DNA of 20,474 nucleotides from JAMCXS01 sp964459065 (lineage in GTDB: Bacteria; Acidobacteriota; Terriglobia; UBA7540), in NCBI GenBank assembly GCA_964459065.1, contig CAYWMN010000042.1, positions 1 to 20,474 of the forward strand, read 5' to 3'. Shown here piece after piece: positions 1 to 6,959 of the stretch. The translations under genes were made by a program, and so were the position numbers. The first letter of the stretch is position 1; each line of letters starts with the position of its first letter. The notes beneath the pieces were generated by a model. That model was not told where the DNA came from. It made no database searches and worked only from the letters and a program-made list of their open reading frames with translations.

Positions 1-65
1 GCTTCGCGATTCGCGAAGGCGGCCATACGGTCGGCGCCGGCACCGTGACCGAAATTATTCACTAA
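1..65 (+). CDS. tuf: Elongation factor Tu, C-terminal end (partial)
   Basis: Reading from base 3, the last 20 codons encode a FAIREGG...VGAG.VT.II ending followed by TAA. This is the conserved C-terminus of EF-Tu domain 3, the GTPase that delivers aminoacyl-tRNA to the ribosome. The rest of the gene lies beyond the left edge. Its stop is only 10 nt before rpsJ, the usual tuf-rpsJ junction linking the str and S10 operons, so co-transcription is likely. Only the tail is visible, but the motif and context leave little doubt. Confidence 0.93.
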   Translation, partial: FAIREGGHTVGAGTVTEIIH

Positions 66-75
66 ACAGGCGGAT

Positions 76-405
76 ATGCTGCATCAAAAAATAAGAATTC
101 GATTGAAAGCTTTCGATCACAGAGTGCTGGACCAATCAGCCGCTGACATTGTGTCCACGGCAAAGCGGTCCGGTGCGCAGGTGGCCGGGCCGGTCCCGCT
201 GCCCACCGTGAAGAATAAGTACTGCGTGCTGCGTTCGCCGCACACGGACAAGAAATCACGGGAGCAGTTCGAGATCCGGACTCATAAGCGGTTGGTGGAC
301 ATTCTGGAGCCGACGACGCAGACGATCGATGCGCTGACGAAGCTCGACCTTCCTGCCGGGGTTGATATCGAAATCAAGGCATTTGGGAAAGAGCACACGA
401 AGTAG
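76..405 (+). CDS. rpsJ: 30S ribosomal protein S10
   Basis: A 109-residue protein, slightly longer than the usual 102-105. It starts with the S10 pattern KIRIRLKAFDHRVLDQSA and contains the conserved GPVPLPT and R-SPH--KKSREQFE-RTHKR segments, then the PAGVDIEIK ending. S10 is a head protein of the small subunit; in E. coli (as NusE) it also takes part in transcription antitermination. The ATG at 76 follows a purine-rich AGGCGGA and lies 10 nt after tuf. It is the first gene of the S10 block. Confidence 0.98.
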   Translation: MLHQKIRIRLKAFDHRVLDQSAADIVSTAKRSGAQVAGPVPLPTVKNKYCVLRSPHTDKKSREQFEIRTHKRLVDILEPTTQTIDALTKLDLPAGVDIEIKAFGKEHTK

Positions 406-450
406 GTCTCTGGAACGCCTTCCGGCAATTGGAATTGTGGTGAAGCGATT

Positions 451-1092
451 ATGGTGAAAGCAATCCTGGGCAAAAAGTTGGGAATGACGCAAGTCTTTGG
501 CGAGAACGGCAATGTGGTGCCTGTTACGCTGCTGAAGGCGGGCCCCTGTGTCGTGATTCAGCGCAAGACGGTAACGAATGACGGGTACGAGGCGGCGCAG
601 CTTGGTTTTGTTGAAGTCCCGCCACCGCGTCGGGTAACCAAGGCGGTCGAGGGGCACTTTAAGCGCGCTGCGGCAAACCCGGCACGTTTTCTGCGCGAAG
701 TTCGGCTGGATGAAGGCGCCGGCGACGTTAAAGTCGGTGACAAGATTCTGGTGGATATGTTTAAGGACAACGAATACGTTGACGTGGTCGGAACGTCGAA
801 AGGCCGCGGTTTCGCGGGAGTTCATAAACGCCACAATTTCGGCGGCGGCGGCGGAGCGCACGGGTCAATGTTTCACCGGGCGCCCGGGTCGATCGGTCAA
901 TCGTCATTCCCATCGCGGGTCTTTAAGGGGATGCGGGCTGCCGGGCACATGGGGAACAGCCGTGTGACGGTTCGCAATCTGCGGGTCGTGCAGGTGCTTG
1001 CCGAAGATAACGCGCTGCTTGTCGAAGGTGCTGTGCCTGGACCGGATGGCGGGTATGTGGTGGTGCGGAAGGCGACGGCTCCCCGGAAGTAG
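451..1092 (+). CDS. rplC: 50S ribosomal protein L3
   Basis: A 213-residue protein (family about 205-215). The start MVKAILGKKLGMTQ-F is diagnostic. The internal loop at residues 117-160 (KGRGFAGV-KRHNF, then HGSMFHR-PGSIGQ) reaches toward the peptidyl transferase centre in known ribosomes. Gln150 in GSIGQ aligns with the glutamine methylated by PrmB in E. coli L3; whether it is modified here is unknown. L3 is an early 23S rRNA assembly protein. It sits 45 nt after rpsJ and 34 nt before rplD, in the normal S10-operon order. Confidence 0.98.
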   Translation: MVKAILGKKLGMTQVFGENGNVVPVTLLKAGPCVVIQRKTVTNDGYEAAQLGFVEVPPPRRVTKAVEGHFKRAAANPARFLREVRLDEGAGDVKVGDKILVDMFKDNEYVDVVGTSKGRGFAGVHKRHNFGGGGGAHGSMFHRAPGSIGQSSFPSRVFKGMRAAGHMGNSRVTVRNLRVVQVLAEDNALLVEGAVPGPDGGYVVVRKATAPRK

Positions 1093-1126
1093 ATTTTGGC
1101 GGCACAGGGTTTTAGGGAAGTGAATT

Positions 1127-1750
1127 ATGGCAACTGTTGACGTGAAAAACCTGGAAGGGCAGACGGTAAAACAGCTGGAAGTGGCCGATGAGGTTTTTGC
1201 GGTCAAGCCCAATGCTGATCTGCTGTGGGAGGCGACCAAGGCCTACCTGGCAAACCTGCGCCGTGGAACGCACTCGACCAAGAGCAGGGGCGAGGTATCC
1301 GGCGGTGGCAAGAAGCCCTGGCGGCAGAAAGGCACCGGTCGCGCCCGTGCTGGAAGTATTCGCAGTTCGTTGTGGCGGCATGGTTCCATCGCGCACGGCC
1401 CGAAGCCGAGGGATTACTCGATCAAGTTGCCCAAAAAAGTCCTGAGCGGTGCCCTGCGCTCCGCATTGGCGGCGAAGTACCAGGAAAATAAAATCACGGT
1501 TGTTGATCAATTGAGCTTTGCGGAACCGAAGTCCAAGGCGTTTGTGGGGGCCTTAAACAAGCTCGAGGTTGGCCCGAAGGTCCTGATTGTTGACGATGCG
1601 CGAAACCGGAATTTGGAGCTTTCTTCCCGCAACGTGCAGGGATGCGACCTGATGCGTCATCATGAACTCCACGCGTATCACGTGCTGAGCCATGACCGTC
1701 TGCTGATTTCCGAGGGCGCCTTGACCCGTATCCAGGAGTCACTGCGATGA
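1127..1750 (+). CDS. rplD: 50S ribosomal protein L4
   Basis: A 207-residue protein matching bacterial L4. The extended loop at about residues 44-92 has the signature RRGTHSTKSRGEVSGGGKKP, then WRQKGTGRARAGS, and in known structures lines the peptide exit tunnel and binds 23S rRNA. In E. coli L4 also represses the S10 operon; no leader is visible here because the operon start lies outside the window. The stop TGA (1748-1750) overlaps the rplW ATG by 4 nt, suggesting translational coupling. Confidence 0.98.
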   Translation: MATVDVKNLEGQTVKQLEVADEVFAVKPNADLLWEATKAYLANLRRGTHSTKSRGEVSGGGKKPWRQKGTGRARAGSIRSSLWRHGSIAHGPKPRDYSIKLPKKVLSGALRSALAAKYQENKITVVDQLSFAEPKSKAFVGALNKLEVGPKVLIVDDARNRNLELSSRNVQGCDLMRHHELHAYHVLSHDRLLISEGALTRIQESLR

Positions 1751-2052
1751 AGAGAAGCGCACATCAAATTTTACGGAAACCCATTATTACGGAGAAGAGC
1801 GTTGATCTGAAGGATATGGCCCGCACGCTCTGTTTTCAGGTGAACGCGCACGCCAGCAAGGGAGAAATCAAGCAGGCGGTGGAAGAGACGTTCGTGGAGT
1901 TGCGGGACAAGGTTGAGTCAGTTCATACGGCCTCGTTCCGCGGCAAGGTTCGCAGGCGCGGTAGAACTGAAGGCCGCAGGGCGGATTGGAAGAAAGCTTA
2001 CGTCAAGCTGAGAGCGGGAACGCGGGTTCCGGAGTACGCTGAAACGGTATAG
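1747..2052 (+). CDS. rplW: 50S ribosomal protein L23
   Basis: A 101-residue protein of normal family length. The N-terminal ILRKPIITEKS motif and a basic RGK-RRRGR loop followed by DWKKAYV are typical. L23 sits at the polypeptide tunnel exit and, in E. coli, is the docking site for trigger factor and SRP. The ATG overlaps the rplD stop (ATGA), so translation is probably coupled. rplB follows 31 nt downstream. Confidence 0.97.
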   Translation: MKRSAHQILRKPIITEKSVDLKDMARTLCFQVNAHASKGEIKQAVEETFVELRDKVESVHTASFRGKVRRRGRTEGRRADWKKAYVKLRAGTRVPEYAETV

Positions 2053-2083
2053 CGGACGCCCTCCCATCGACGGACGGAATATT

Positions 2084-2911
2084 ATGGCGATTAAGACTTA
2101 CAGGCCTTATACAAAAACGAGACGGTACCAGACCGGCTTGGGGTTTGAAGAGTTAACAACCTCAAAACCGCACAAGGCGCTGCTGGAGCCCAAGGACCGG
2201 ATCTCCGGACGCAATAACCGGGGGCGGGTTACCATCCGGCACCGGGGCGGCGGGCACAAGCGCCATTACCGGCTGATCGACTTCAAGCGCGACAAAGTGG
2301 GTATCGCAGCGAAGGTGTCAAGCGTAGAATATGACCCGAACCGCTCGGCGTTTATTTCGCTATTGCATTATGCGGACGGGGAGAAGCGGTATATTCTCTA
2401 CCCGCAAGGTTTGAAGGTCGGGGACAAGGTCGTCTCCGGGCCCGAAGCCGATATCGTGGTCGGCAACTCGCTGCCTCTTAAGAATATCCCCCTCGGAACC
2501 ATTCTGCATAACATCGAGCTGCGGCCGGGGAAGGGTGGCCAGCTGGTGAGAAGCGCCGGGGGTAGCGCGCAACTGGTGGCCAAGGAAGAAGATTACGCGC
2601 AGATTCGTTTGCCTTCCGGAGAGGTTCGGCGTCTGCATGTGGACTGCGCCGCGACGGTCGGGCAGGTTGGGAATCTTGATCACGAAAATGTTACTGTGGG
2701 GAAGGCCGGCCGGAAGCGTTGGAAGGGTATTCGCCCGACGGTGCGAGGCGTGGCCATGAATCCTGTCGATCATCCCATGGGCGGCGGCGAAGGCAAGACT
2801 TCGGGGGGGCGAAATCCTGTGACCCCGTGGGGACAGCCGACGCGAGGATATAAGACGCGGCGCAATAAGCGGACGGACCGGTTTATTGTGAGACGCCGCG
2901 CGAAGAAGTAG
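2084..2911 (+). CDS. rplB: 50S ribosomal protein L2
   Basis: A 275-residue protein, the usual length. Conserved elements include MAIKTYRPYTKTRR, SGRNNRGR-T-RHRGGGHKR near residues 41-60, NIPLGT-LHNIELRPGKGGQLVRSAG, and the C-terminal RGVAMNPVDHP-GGGEG. His230 aligns with E. coli His229, implicated in peptidyl transferase function. The position matching E. coli His231 is Met232, a substitution I believe occurs in other phyla. L2 bridges the subunits and is among the most conserved large-subunit proteins. Its TAG (2909-2911) overlaps the Shine-Dalgarno of rpsS. Confidence 0.98.
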   Translation: MAIKTYRPYTKTRRYQTGLGFEELTTSKPHKALLEPKDRISGRNNRGRVTIRHRGGGHKRHYRLIDFKRDKVGIAAKVSSVEYDPNRSAFISLLHYADGEKRYILYPQGLKVGDKVVSGPEADIVVGNSLPLKNIPLGTILHNIELRPGKGGQLVRSAGGSAQLVAKEEDYAQIRLPSGEVRRLHVDCAATVGQVGNLDHENVTVGKAGRKRWKGIRPTVRGVAMNPVDHPMGGGEGKTSGGRNPVTPWGQPTRGYKTRRNKRTDRFIVRRRAKK

Positions 2912-2916
2912 GGAGG
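2911..2916 (+). promoter_or_regulatory. Strong ribosome binding site for the TTG-started rpsS
   Basis: GGGAGG lies 5 nt before the TTG at 2922 and begins at the last base of the rplB stop. It decides the rpsS start: no ATG or GTG is available at the conserved N-terminus, and the TTG gives the exact S19 beginning. Confidence 0.85.
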
Positions 2917-2921
2917 ATAGA

Positions 2922-3212
2922 TTGCCGAGATCGCTCAAGAAGGGGCCTTTCATTGATGACCACCTCATCAAGAAGATCGAGCTTCTGAATCGACGGTTTG
3001 AAAAGAAGGTTGTCAAGACCTGGTCGCGGCGTTCGACGATTGTTCCAGAGATGGTCGGACATACGATCGCGGTCCACAATGGCAGGAAGTTCATTCCTGT
3101 CTATGTTACGGAGAATATGGTGGGCCATAAGCTGGGAGAGTTTTCTCCCACGCGTACGTTCAAAGGCCACAGCGTGAAGGCTGTATCCGAGCGGGGTTCG
3201 GGCGCGCGGTAA
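2922..3212 (+). CDS. rpsS: 30S ribosomal protein S19
   Basis: A 96-residue protein (family about 92-96). Translation from TTG gives (M)PRSLKKGPFIDDHL, the invariant S19 start. WSRRSTI-PEMVGHTIAVHNGRKFIPVYVTENMVGHKLGEF follows (given here in parts of a longer conserved block). S19 is a head protein that binds 16S rRNA with S13 near the A site. The start is TTG with a near-perfect Shine-Dalgarno 5 nt upstream. It lies 10 nt after rplB, between rplB and rplV as in most bacteria. Confidence 0.97.
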   Translation: MPRSLKKGPFIDDHLIKKIELLNRRFEKKVVKTWSRRSTIVPEMVGHTIAVHNGRKFIPVYVTENMVGHKLGEFSPTRTFKGHSVKAVSERGSGAR

Positions 3213-3248
3213 GGTTGTCCGGAACGGCCGGAGGATTTGAGATAAACG

Positions 3249-3596
3249 ATGGAAGCGAAAGCAACAGGAAAATATTTGCGGGTTTCGCCGCAGAAGGCCA
3301 GGCTGGTCGTTGACTTGATTCGCGGCCAGAACGTGGGCGCCGCGGTTGATACGCTGCGGTTTACCAAAAAGCGCGTGGCCCGGGACGTCATCAAAATCCT
3401 GCAGTCTGCCATTGCCAATGCCGAGCAGAAATCGGAAACTGTTGACGTTGATGAATTGGTCGTAGCCAAGGCCTACGTTGATGAGGGGCCCAGGATGAAG
3501 CGGATTCGTCCGGCTCCCATGGGGCGTGCGTTCCGCTATCAGAGGCGCATGAGCCATATCACGGTGGTGGTTGAGGCTCGCGAATCGCAGTCGTAA
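3249..3596 (+). CDS. rplV: 50S ribosomal protein L22
   Basis: A 115-residue protein (family about 110-118). It opens with A-GKYLRVSPQKARLVVDLIRG, here at residues 5-26, and contains the RMKRIRPAPMGRAFR beta-hairpin region near residues 80-96, which extends into the exit tunnel in known structures. Changes in this hairpin confer macrolide resistance in other bacteria; nothing abnormal is seen here. The ATG at 3249 follows a GGAGG-containing stretch. The 80-nt gap to rpsC is one of the longer ones in the operon and contains a small inverted repeat. Confidence 0.98.
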   Translation: MEAKATGKYLRVSPQKARLVVDLIRGQNVGAAVDTLRFTKKRVARDVIKILQSAIANAEQKSETVDVDELVVAKAYVDEGPRMKRIRPAPMGRAFRYQRRMSHITVVVEARESQS

Positions 3597-3619
3597 TTAG
3601 GATTGTGTGGCCGCGCCGA

Positions 3620-3639
3620 GCCGCCGTAATCCAGGCGGC
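3620..3639 (+). other. Inverted repeat in the rplV-rpsC gap
   Basis: GCCGCC (3620-3625) and GGCGGC (3634-3639) can pair into a 6-bp GC stem with an 8-nt loop, 37 nt before the rpsC start. No U-tract follows directly; a run of five T lies about 19 nt further on, so it does not look like an effective terminator. It may be an RNA processing or stability element. GC-rich sequence makes a chance origin possible. Confidence 0.3.
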
Positions 3640-3676
3640 AGCCGGGCGGAAGAAGGGTTTTTGAAGGAGGCAATGA

Positions 3677-4366
3677 GTGGGTCAGAAGGTTCATCCTTAC
3701 GGATTCCGTCTTGGGCATATCAAGACGTGGAAGTCACGGTGGTTTGCGAAGAAAGGTTACGCAGACCTTCTGCATGAGGATTTGAAGCTGAAGCGCCAGC
3801 TCAAGGCCCAACTCCGTACTGCAGGGGTTGCCTCGATTGAGGTGGAGCGGCCGGGAAATAAGCTGAAGATTACGATTCACACAGCGCGGCCGGGAATTAT
3901 CATCGGCCGCAAAGGCGCGGAAATCGACCGGCTGCGGCAGGAAGTTCAGAAGCGTACGGGGCGGGAAGTTTTGCCCATTAATATTCAGGAAGTGCACCGG
4001 CCGGAGTTAAACGCGCAACTGGTGGCGGAGTCGATCGCGCTGCAGCTTGAGAAGCGCGTCGCCTTCCGGCGGGCAATGCGCAAGGCCGTGGACGCTGCTC
4101 TGAGGTTTGGTTGCAAGGGTATCCGGGTGAGAGTTGGAGGGAGGCTGAACGGCGCCGAAATCGCTCGCTCGGAATGGTACCTGCAAGGGCGTTTGCCCCT
4201 TCACACGCTGCGCGCAGACATTGATTACGGGCTGGCCGAGGCCATGACAACCTACGGCGTGATTGGCGTGAAGTGCTGGATTTATAACGGCGAAGTCCTT
4301 GAGCAAAGGCGGCGCCAGCCAAGGGCGCCAGAGACGGCGAAGGCGGCTGAGCCGTCAACGGTTTAG
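3677..4366 (+). CDS. rpsC: 30S ribosomal protein S3
   Basis: A 229-residue protein of typical length. It starts GQKVHP-GFRLG, has a KH type-2 RNA-binding domain with the IIIGRKG loop (GRKG at residues 77-80), and a C-terminal domain with RGVR-type and GRLNGAEIAR motifs. S3 helps form the mRNA entry tunnel and contributes to helicase activity there. The start is GTG at 3677, placed 6 nt after AGGAGG (3665-3670). An ATG at 3673 is out of frame and too close to that site. The final 20 residues (QRRRQPRAPETAKAAEPSTV) are a disordered-looking basic tail. Confidence 0.98.
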   Translation: MGQKVHPYGFRLGHIKTWKSRWFAKKGYADLLHEDLKLKRQLKAQLRTAGVASIEVERPGNKLKITIHTARPGIIIGRKGAEIDRLRQEVQKRTGREVLPINIQEVHRPELNAQLVAESIALQLEKRVAFRRAMRKAVDAALRFGCKGIRVRVGGRLNGAEIARSEWYLQGRLPLHTLRADIDYGLAEAMTTYGVIGVKCWIYNGEVLEQRRRQPRAPETAKAAEPSTV

Positions 4367-4384
4367 AGGTAAGGTGGACGAAAT

Positions 4385-4804
4385 ATGTTAATGCCGAGCA
4401 AGGTGAAATTCCGTAAGCAGCATCGGGGCCGCATGCAGGGGAAGGCCTGGCGCGGATCGCTAATATCTTTTGGCGATTTTGGTCTTAAGGTGATGGAGCC
4501 TGGCTGGATCACCGATCGGCAGATCGAGGCCAGCCGCGTTGCGATCCAGCGGTTTGTCAAGCGCGGCGGCAAGCTCTGGATTCGGATTTTTCCAGACAAA
4601 CCGATTACCAAGAAGCCGGCCGAAACCCGTATGGGAAAAGGGAAGGGCGCTCCGGATTCCTGGGTGGCGGTTGTGAGGCCGGGAAGAATTTTATTTGAAA
4701 TTGAGGGCGTGACGGAGGCTGAGGCGCGGCGCGCGTTCAGGTTGGCGGGCGACAAACTGCCCCTTCCCACGCGCTTCGTGACCAGGATCGAAGCCTCGCG
4801 TTAA
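4385..4804 (+). CDS. rplP: 50S ribosomal protein L16
   Basis: A 139-residue protein of usual length. MLMPSKVKFRKQHRGRM-G at the N-terminus, then RVAIQRFVKRGGKLWIRIFP and KPAETRMGKGKGAP identify L16. It binds 23S rRNA near the A-site tRNA elbow and is a late assembly protein. The ATG at 4385 is preferred over the in-frame ATG at 4391 because family members begin ML-P. rpmC starts 19 nt downstream behind GAGGAG. Confidence 0.98.
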   Translation: MLMPSKVKFRKQHRGRMQGKAWRGSLISFGDFGLKVMEPGWITDRQIEASRVAIQRFVKRGGKLWIRIFPDKPITKKPAETRMGKGKGAPDSWVAVVRPGRILFEIEGVTEAEARRAFRLAGDKLPLPTRFVTRIEASR

Positions 4805-4823
4805 GTTTTAGAGGAGAGCAGGC

Positions 4824-5066
4824 GTGAAACTTGAGAAGGACAAAAAGTGGAAGTGGCCCGCGGAGAACATGCGGGAGTGGACCGACGAAGAGCTCGCAAG
4901 CTCCGAGCGGGAGTTCTCTCAGCAACTCTTGCGCTTGCGGTTTCAACTCGTAAGCGGCCAGGCCGATGTTCTTCCGGTAATCCGCCAGCTTCGAAAAGGA
5001 ATCGCCCGGGTGCAAACAGTGCGGCGGCAAAAAGAGCTGGACGCCGCTGCGAAGACGCAAGCCTGA
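4824..5066 (+). CDS. rpmC: 50S ribosomal protein L29, with an N-terminal extension
   Basis: An 80-residue protein, longer than the usual 60-70. The conserved coiled-coil body starts at about residue 16 (MREWTDEEL) and contains LRLRFQLVSGQ and a basic IRQLRKGIARVQTV-R segment typical of L29. The first 15 residues form a Lys/Trp-rich lead (KDKKWKWPAEN). GTG at 4824 is chosen because GAGGAG (4811-4816) lies 7 nt upstream, whereas the in-frame ATG at 4869 has only a GGAG at 3 nt. L29 lies at the tunnel exit beside L23. Confidence 0.93.
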   Translation: MKLEKDKKWKWPAENMREWTDEELASSEREFSQQLLRLRFQLVSGQADVLPVIRQLRKGIARVQTVRRQKELDAAAKTQA

Positions 5067-5110
5067 GATTTGGCTTAATGAAACGGACAAAAAGATAGGA
5101 TTGAGCCGGA

Positions 5111-5395
5111 ATGCCGAACCAAAAACGACAGCAGAAAATCGGAGTCGTCAGTAGCAACAAGATGCAGAAGACCATCGTGGTGACGGTGGATCGAAAAATC
5201 ATGCATCCGCTTTACAAGAAGGTGATCCGGAGATCGACCCGGTTCCTGGCCCATGACGGGAATGGCGAGTGCCAGGTTGGAGATAGGGTGAAGATCGAGG
5301 AGACTCGTCCGCTGAGCCGACGCAAGCGCTGGCGGGTGGTCGAGGTTGTCTCGAAAGCGGTTCAGGTCGGCTCCGGTGCGGAGGCTAAACAATGA
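5111..5395 (+). CDS. rpsQ: 30S ribosomal protein S17
   Basis: A 94-residue protein (family about 80-95). The GVV-SNKM-KTIVV-V motif, then HPLYKK-IRR and VGD-VKI-ETRPLS--KRWRVV are the S17 OB-fold signatures. It binds helices 7 and 11 of 16S rRNA and is a primary assembly protein. Its TGA (5393-5395) overlaps the rplN ATG by 4 nt, so S17 and L14 are probably translationally coupled across the S10/spc boundary, with no promoter gap between the two classical operons. Confidence 0.97.
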   Translation: MPNQKRQQKIGVVSSNKMQKTIVVTVDRKIMHPLYKKVIRRSTRFLAHDGNGECQVGDRVKIEETRPLSRRKRWRVVEVVSKAVQVGSGAEAKQ

Positions 5396-5760
5396 TTGGG
5401 ATGCGGACCAGGTTACGGGTCGCGGACAATTCCGGTGCCAGGAAGCTTTCCTGCATTCTGCCTGTTGGTGGGAGTTCGGGGCTGCAGGCCGGGCTGGGTG
5501 ATGTCATCACGGCCGCAGTGAAAGAGGCTGCCCCTGAAAGTCCCGTTTCCAAGGGGACGGTCGTCAAGGCGGTCATCGTTCGGATGCGGAAGGAACAAAG
5601 GCGGCGGGACGGCAGCTATATCCGTTTTGACGAGAACGCTGCGGTGCTGATCAATGACGCCGGTGAGCCGGTGGGAACCCGGGTCTTCGGGCCGGTTGCC
5701 CGCGAACTGCGTGAGAAGAAGTTTTTGAAGATCGTTTCCCTGGCTCCGGAGGTGCTGTGA
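5392..5760 (+). CDS. rplN: 50S ribosomal protein L14
   Basis: A 122-residue protein, exactly the usual length. TRL-VADNSGAR, GD-I-AAVKEA, KGTVVKAVIVR, RRDGSYIRFDENAAVLIN and the invariant C-terminal FGPVARELREKKFLKIVSLA (20 residues shown) identify L14. It forms inter-subunit bridges and is the anti-association target of RsfS. Overlaps flank it on both sides: ATGA with rpsQ upstream, TGATG with rplX downstream. Confidence 0.98.
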   Translation: MIGMRTRLRVADNSGARKLSCILPVGGSSGLQAGLGDVITAAVKEAAPESPVSKGTVVKAVIVRMRKEQRRRDGSYIRFDENAAVLINDAGEPVGTRVFGPVARELREKKFLKIVSLAPEVL

Positions 5761-6095
5761 TGGGTGCATCGTTGGATATTCGGAAAAATGACCAGGTCCA
5801 GGTCATTGCGGGCCGGGACAAGGGGAAGTCCGGGCGGGTTCTCGAGGTCCTGCCGCGCAAGCGCAAGGTGTTTGTTGAACATTCAAACATGATCAAGCGT
5901 CACACTCGTCCCAATCCCGCCAAGCAGATTCGAGGCGGGGTTCTGGAAAAAGAAGGGCCGATCGACATCTCCAATGTTGCTCTTATCTGCAGTGAGTGCG
6001 GCGTCGTTCGAATTCGCCATCAGCGCATGGCGGGAGGCGAAAAAGGCAAAAAGGTCCGCCAATGCGCGAAGTGTGGCAAGATCCTAGACACTTAG
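5760..6095 (+). CDS. rplX: 50S ribosomal protein L24, zinc-ribbon form
   Basis: A 111-residue protein from ATG 5760, which overlaps the last base of the rplN TGA. A GTG codon directly before it (5757) is a less likely start. The KOW motif is at about residues 10-35 (DQVQVIAGRDKGKSGRVLEV). The conserved HTRPNPAKQIRGG and DISNV segments follow. Two CxxC pairs, C77/C80 and C102/C105, form a probable zinc ribbon, a variant found in part of the L24 family and absent from E. coli. L24 starts 50S assembly by binding the 5' end of 23S rRNA. Confidence 0.96.
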   Translation: MGASLDIRKNDQVQVIAGRDKGKSGRVLEVLPRKRKVFVEHSNMIKRHTRPNPAKQIRGGVLEKEGPIDISNVALICSECGVVRIRHQRMAGGEKGKKVRQCAKCGKILDT

Positions 6096-6118
6096 GAAAT
6101 CAGGAAGACTAAGGGATT

Positions 6119-6709
6119 ATGGCAACGCGATTAAGAGAAAGATATCAAGCGGAAGTGCTTCCGGCATTGACCGAGGAATTTAAGTACCCGAATAAGATGG
6201 CCGTGCCGCGGCTGCGCAAGATCGTGATTAACATCGGGTTGGGCGAGGCCAGCCAGAATGTTAAGCTGCTGGACGGCGCCGTTCGGGATTTGGGTCAGGT
6301 AGCGGGCCAGAAGCCGGTTGTGACCCGGGCACGGAAGTCGATTGCCAATTTTAAGCTGCGCAAGAATATGCCAATCGGCACCATGGTTACACTGCGCGGC
6401 GACCGGATGTACGAGTTTTTTGACCGGCTTGTCAACGTGGCGCTGCCCCGTGTGCGGGACTTTCGCGGCGTTTCAACGAAATCGTTCGACGGGCGGGGCA
6501 GTTATACCCTGGGGCTTCGAGACCAGTTGGTATTCCCGGAAGTGGAATATGGCAAGGTCGAAAAGGTCAAGGGTATGAATATTTCAATTGTGACCGATGC
6601 GCGGACAGACGCCGAGGCTTTGGCGCTGCTTCGCCACCTGGGGATGCCATTCCGTTCTGAAGGACGGCGGCGCGTTCAGGGCGATTCCAGTGAGCAGGCG
6701 GGAGGATAA
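6119..6709 (+). CDS. rplE: 50S ribosomal protein L5
   Basis: A 196-residue protein, somewhat longer than the typical 179-190. MA-RL-ERY, then KIVINIGLGEA, TRARKSIANFKLR and the GSYTLGLRDQL-FPEV segment identify L5. It binds 5S rRNA with L18 and contacts the P-site tRNA. The extra length is a polar C-terminal tail after LLRHLGMPF. GGAGG inside its last codons serves as the Shine-Dalgarno of rpsN, whose start is 2 nt past the stop. Confidence 0.98.
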   Translation: MATRLRERYQAEVLPALTEEFKYPNKMAVPRLRKIVINIGLGEASQNVKLLDGAVRDLGQVAGQKPVVTRARKSIANFKLRKNMPIGTMVTLRGDRMYEFFDRLVNVALPRVRDFRGVSTKSFDGRGSYTLGLRDQLVFPEVEYGKVEKVKGMNISIVTDARTDAEALALLRHLGMPFRSEGRRRVQGDSSEQAGG

Positions 6710-6711
6710 GC

Positions 6712-6897
6712 GTGGCACGTTTATGCCAGATGGCGAAGTTAGTTCGGAAGCCCAAATTCAAGGTCCGGCATCGGAACCGCTGCCGCATCTGCGGCCGTCC
6801 CCGCGGCTATTTGCGAAAGTTTGAGATGTGCCGCCTCTGTTTTCGGAAGCTGGCGCTCCGCGGTGATATACCGGGTGTCACTAAATCGAGTTGGTAA
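6712..6897 (+). CDS. rpsN: 30S ribosomal protein S14, type Z (zinc-binding)
   Basis: A 61-residue protein, the exact length of the short zinc form (rpsZ/rpsN type Z). Zinc ligands are C24-x2-C27 and C40-x2-C43 (CRICGRP, CRLCFRKLA), and it ends GDIPGVTKSSW as in other type-Z proteins. The start is GTG at 6712, with GGGAGG overlapping the end of rplE. S14 is a late-binding head protein near the decoding site. No zinc-independent paralogue is in this window. The gap to rpsH (62 nt) is longer than its neighbours. Confidence 0.97.
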   Translation: MARLCQMAKLVRKPKFKVRHRNRCRICGRPRGYLRKFEMCRLCFRKLALRGDIPGVTKSSW

Positions 6898-6904
6898 GTA
6901 TAAT
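6875..6904 (+). promoter_or_regulatory. Possible internal promoter before rpsH
   Basis: A perfect TATAAT at 6899-6904 lies just past the rpsN stop, with GTGTCA (6875-6880, 4 of 6 to TTGACA) 18 nt upstream. The expected start would be near 6911, about 50 nt before rpsH. An exact -10 in a GC-rich operon is noticeable, but the -35 is weak and the match can arise by chance. Confidence 0.25.
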
Positions 6905-6910
6905 TAACGA

Positions 6911-6935
6911 TCGCAGTGCAGGTTTCAGGCTGCGA
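6911..6935 (+). other. Inverted repeat in the rpsN-rpsH gap
   Basis: TCGCAG (6911-6916) and CTGCGA (6930-6935) form a 6-bp perfect stem with a 13-nt loop, 24 nt before the rpsH ATG. In E. coli S8 represses the spc operon by binding mRNA near rplE. This hairpin is at a different place and I do not recognise an S8-site consensus in it. It could be a regulatory or processing structure. Confidence 0.3.
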
Positions 6936-6959
6936 CAAGTTTTGTGAATCGGGAGATTT

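Noticed and set aside
256..861. A 201-codon open frame on the - strand opposite rpsJ/rplC
   Set aside because: It overlaps two certain ribosomal genes and has no family resemblance; long shadow frames are expected in GC-rich coding DNA.
3673..3777. A 34-codon + strand frame starting at ATG 3673, four bases before the rpsC GTG
   Set aside because: The ATG is only 2 nt from the Shine-Dalgarno and out of frame with rpsC; the GTG at 3677 gives the exact S3 N-terminus with correct spacing.
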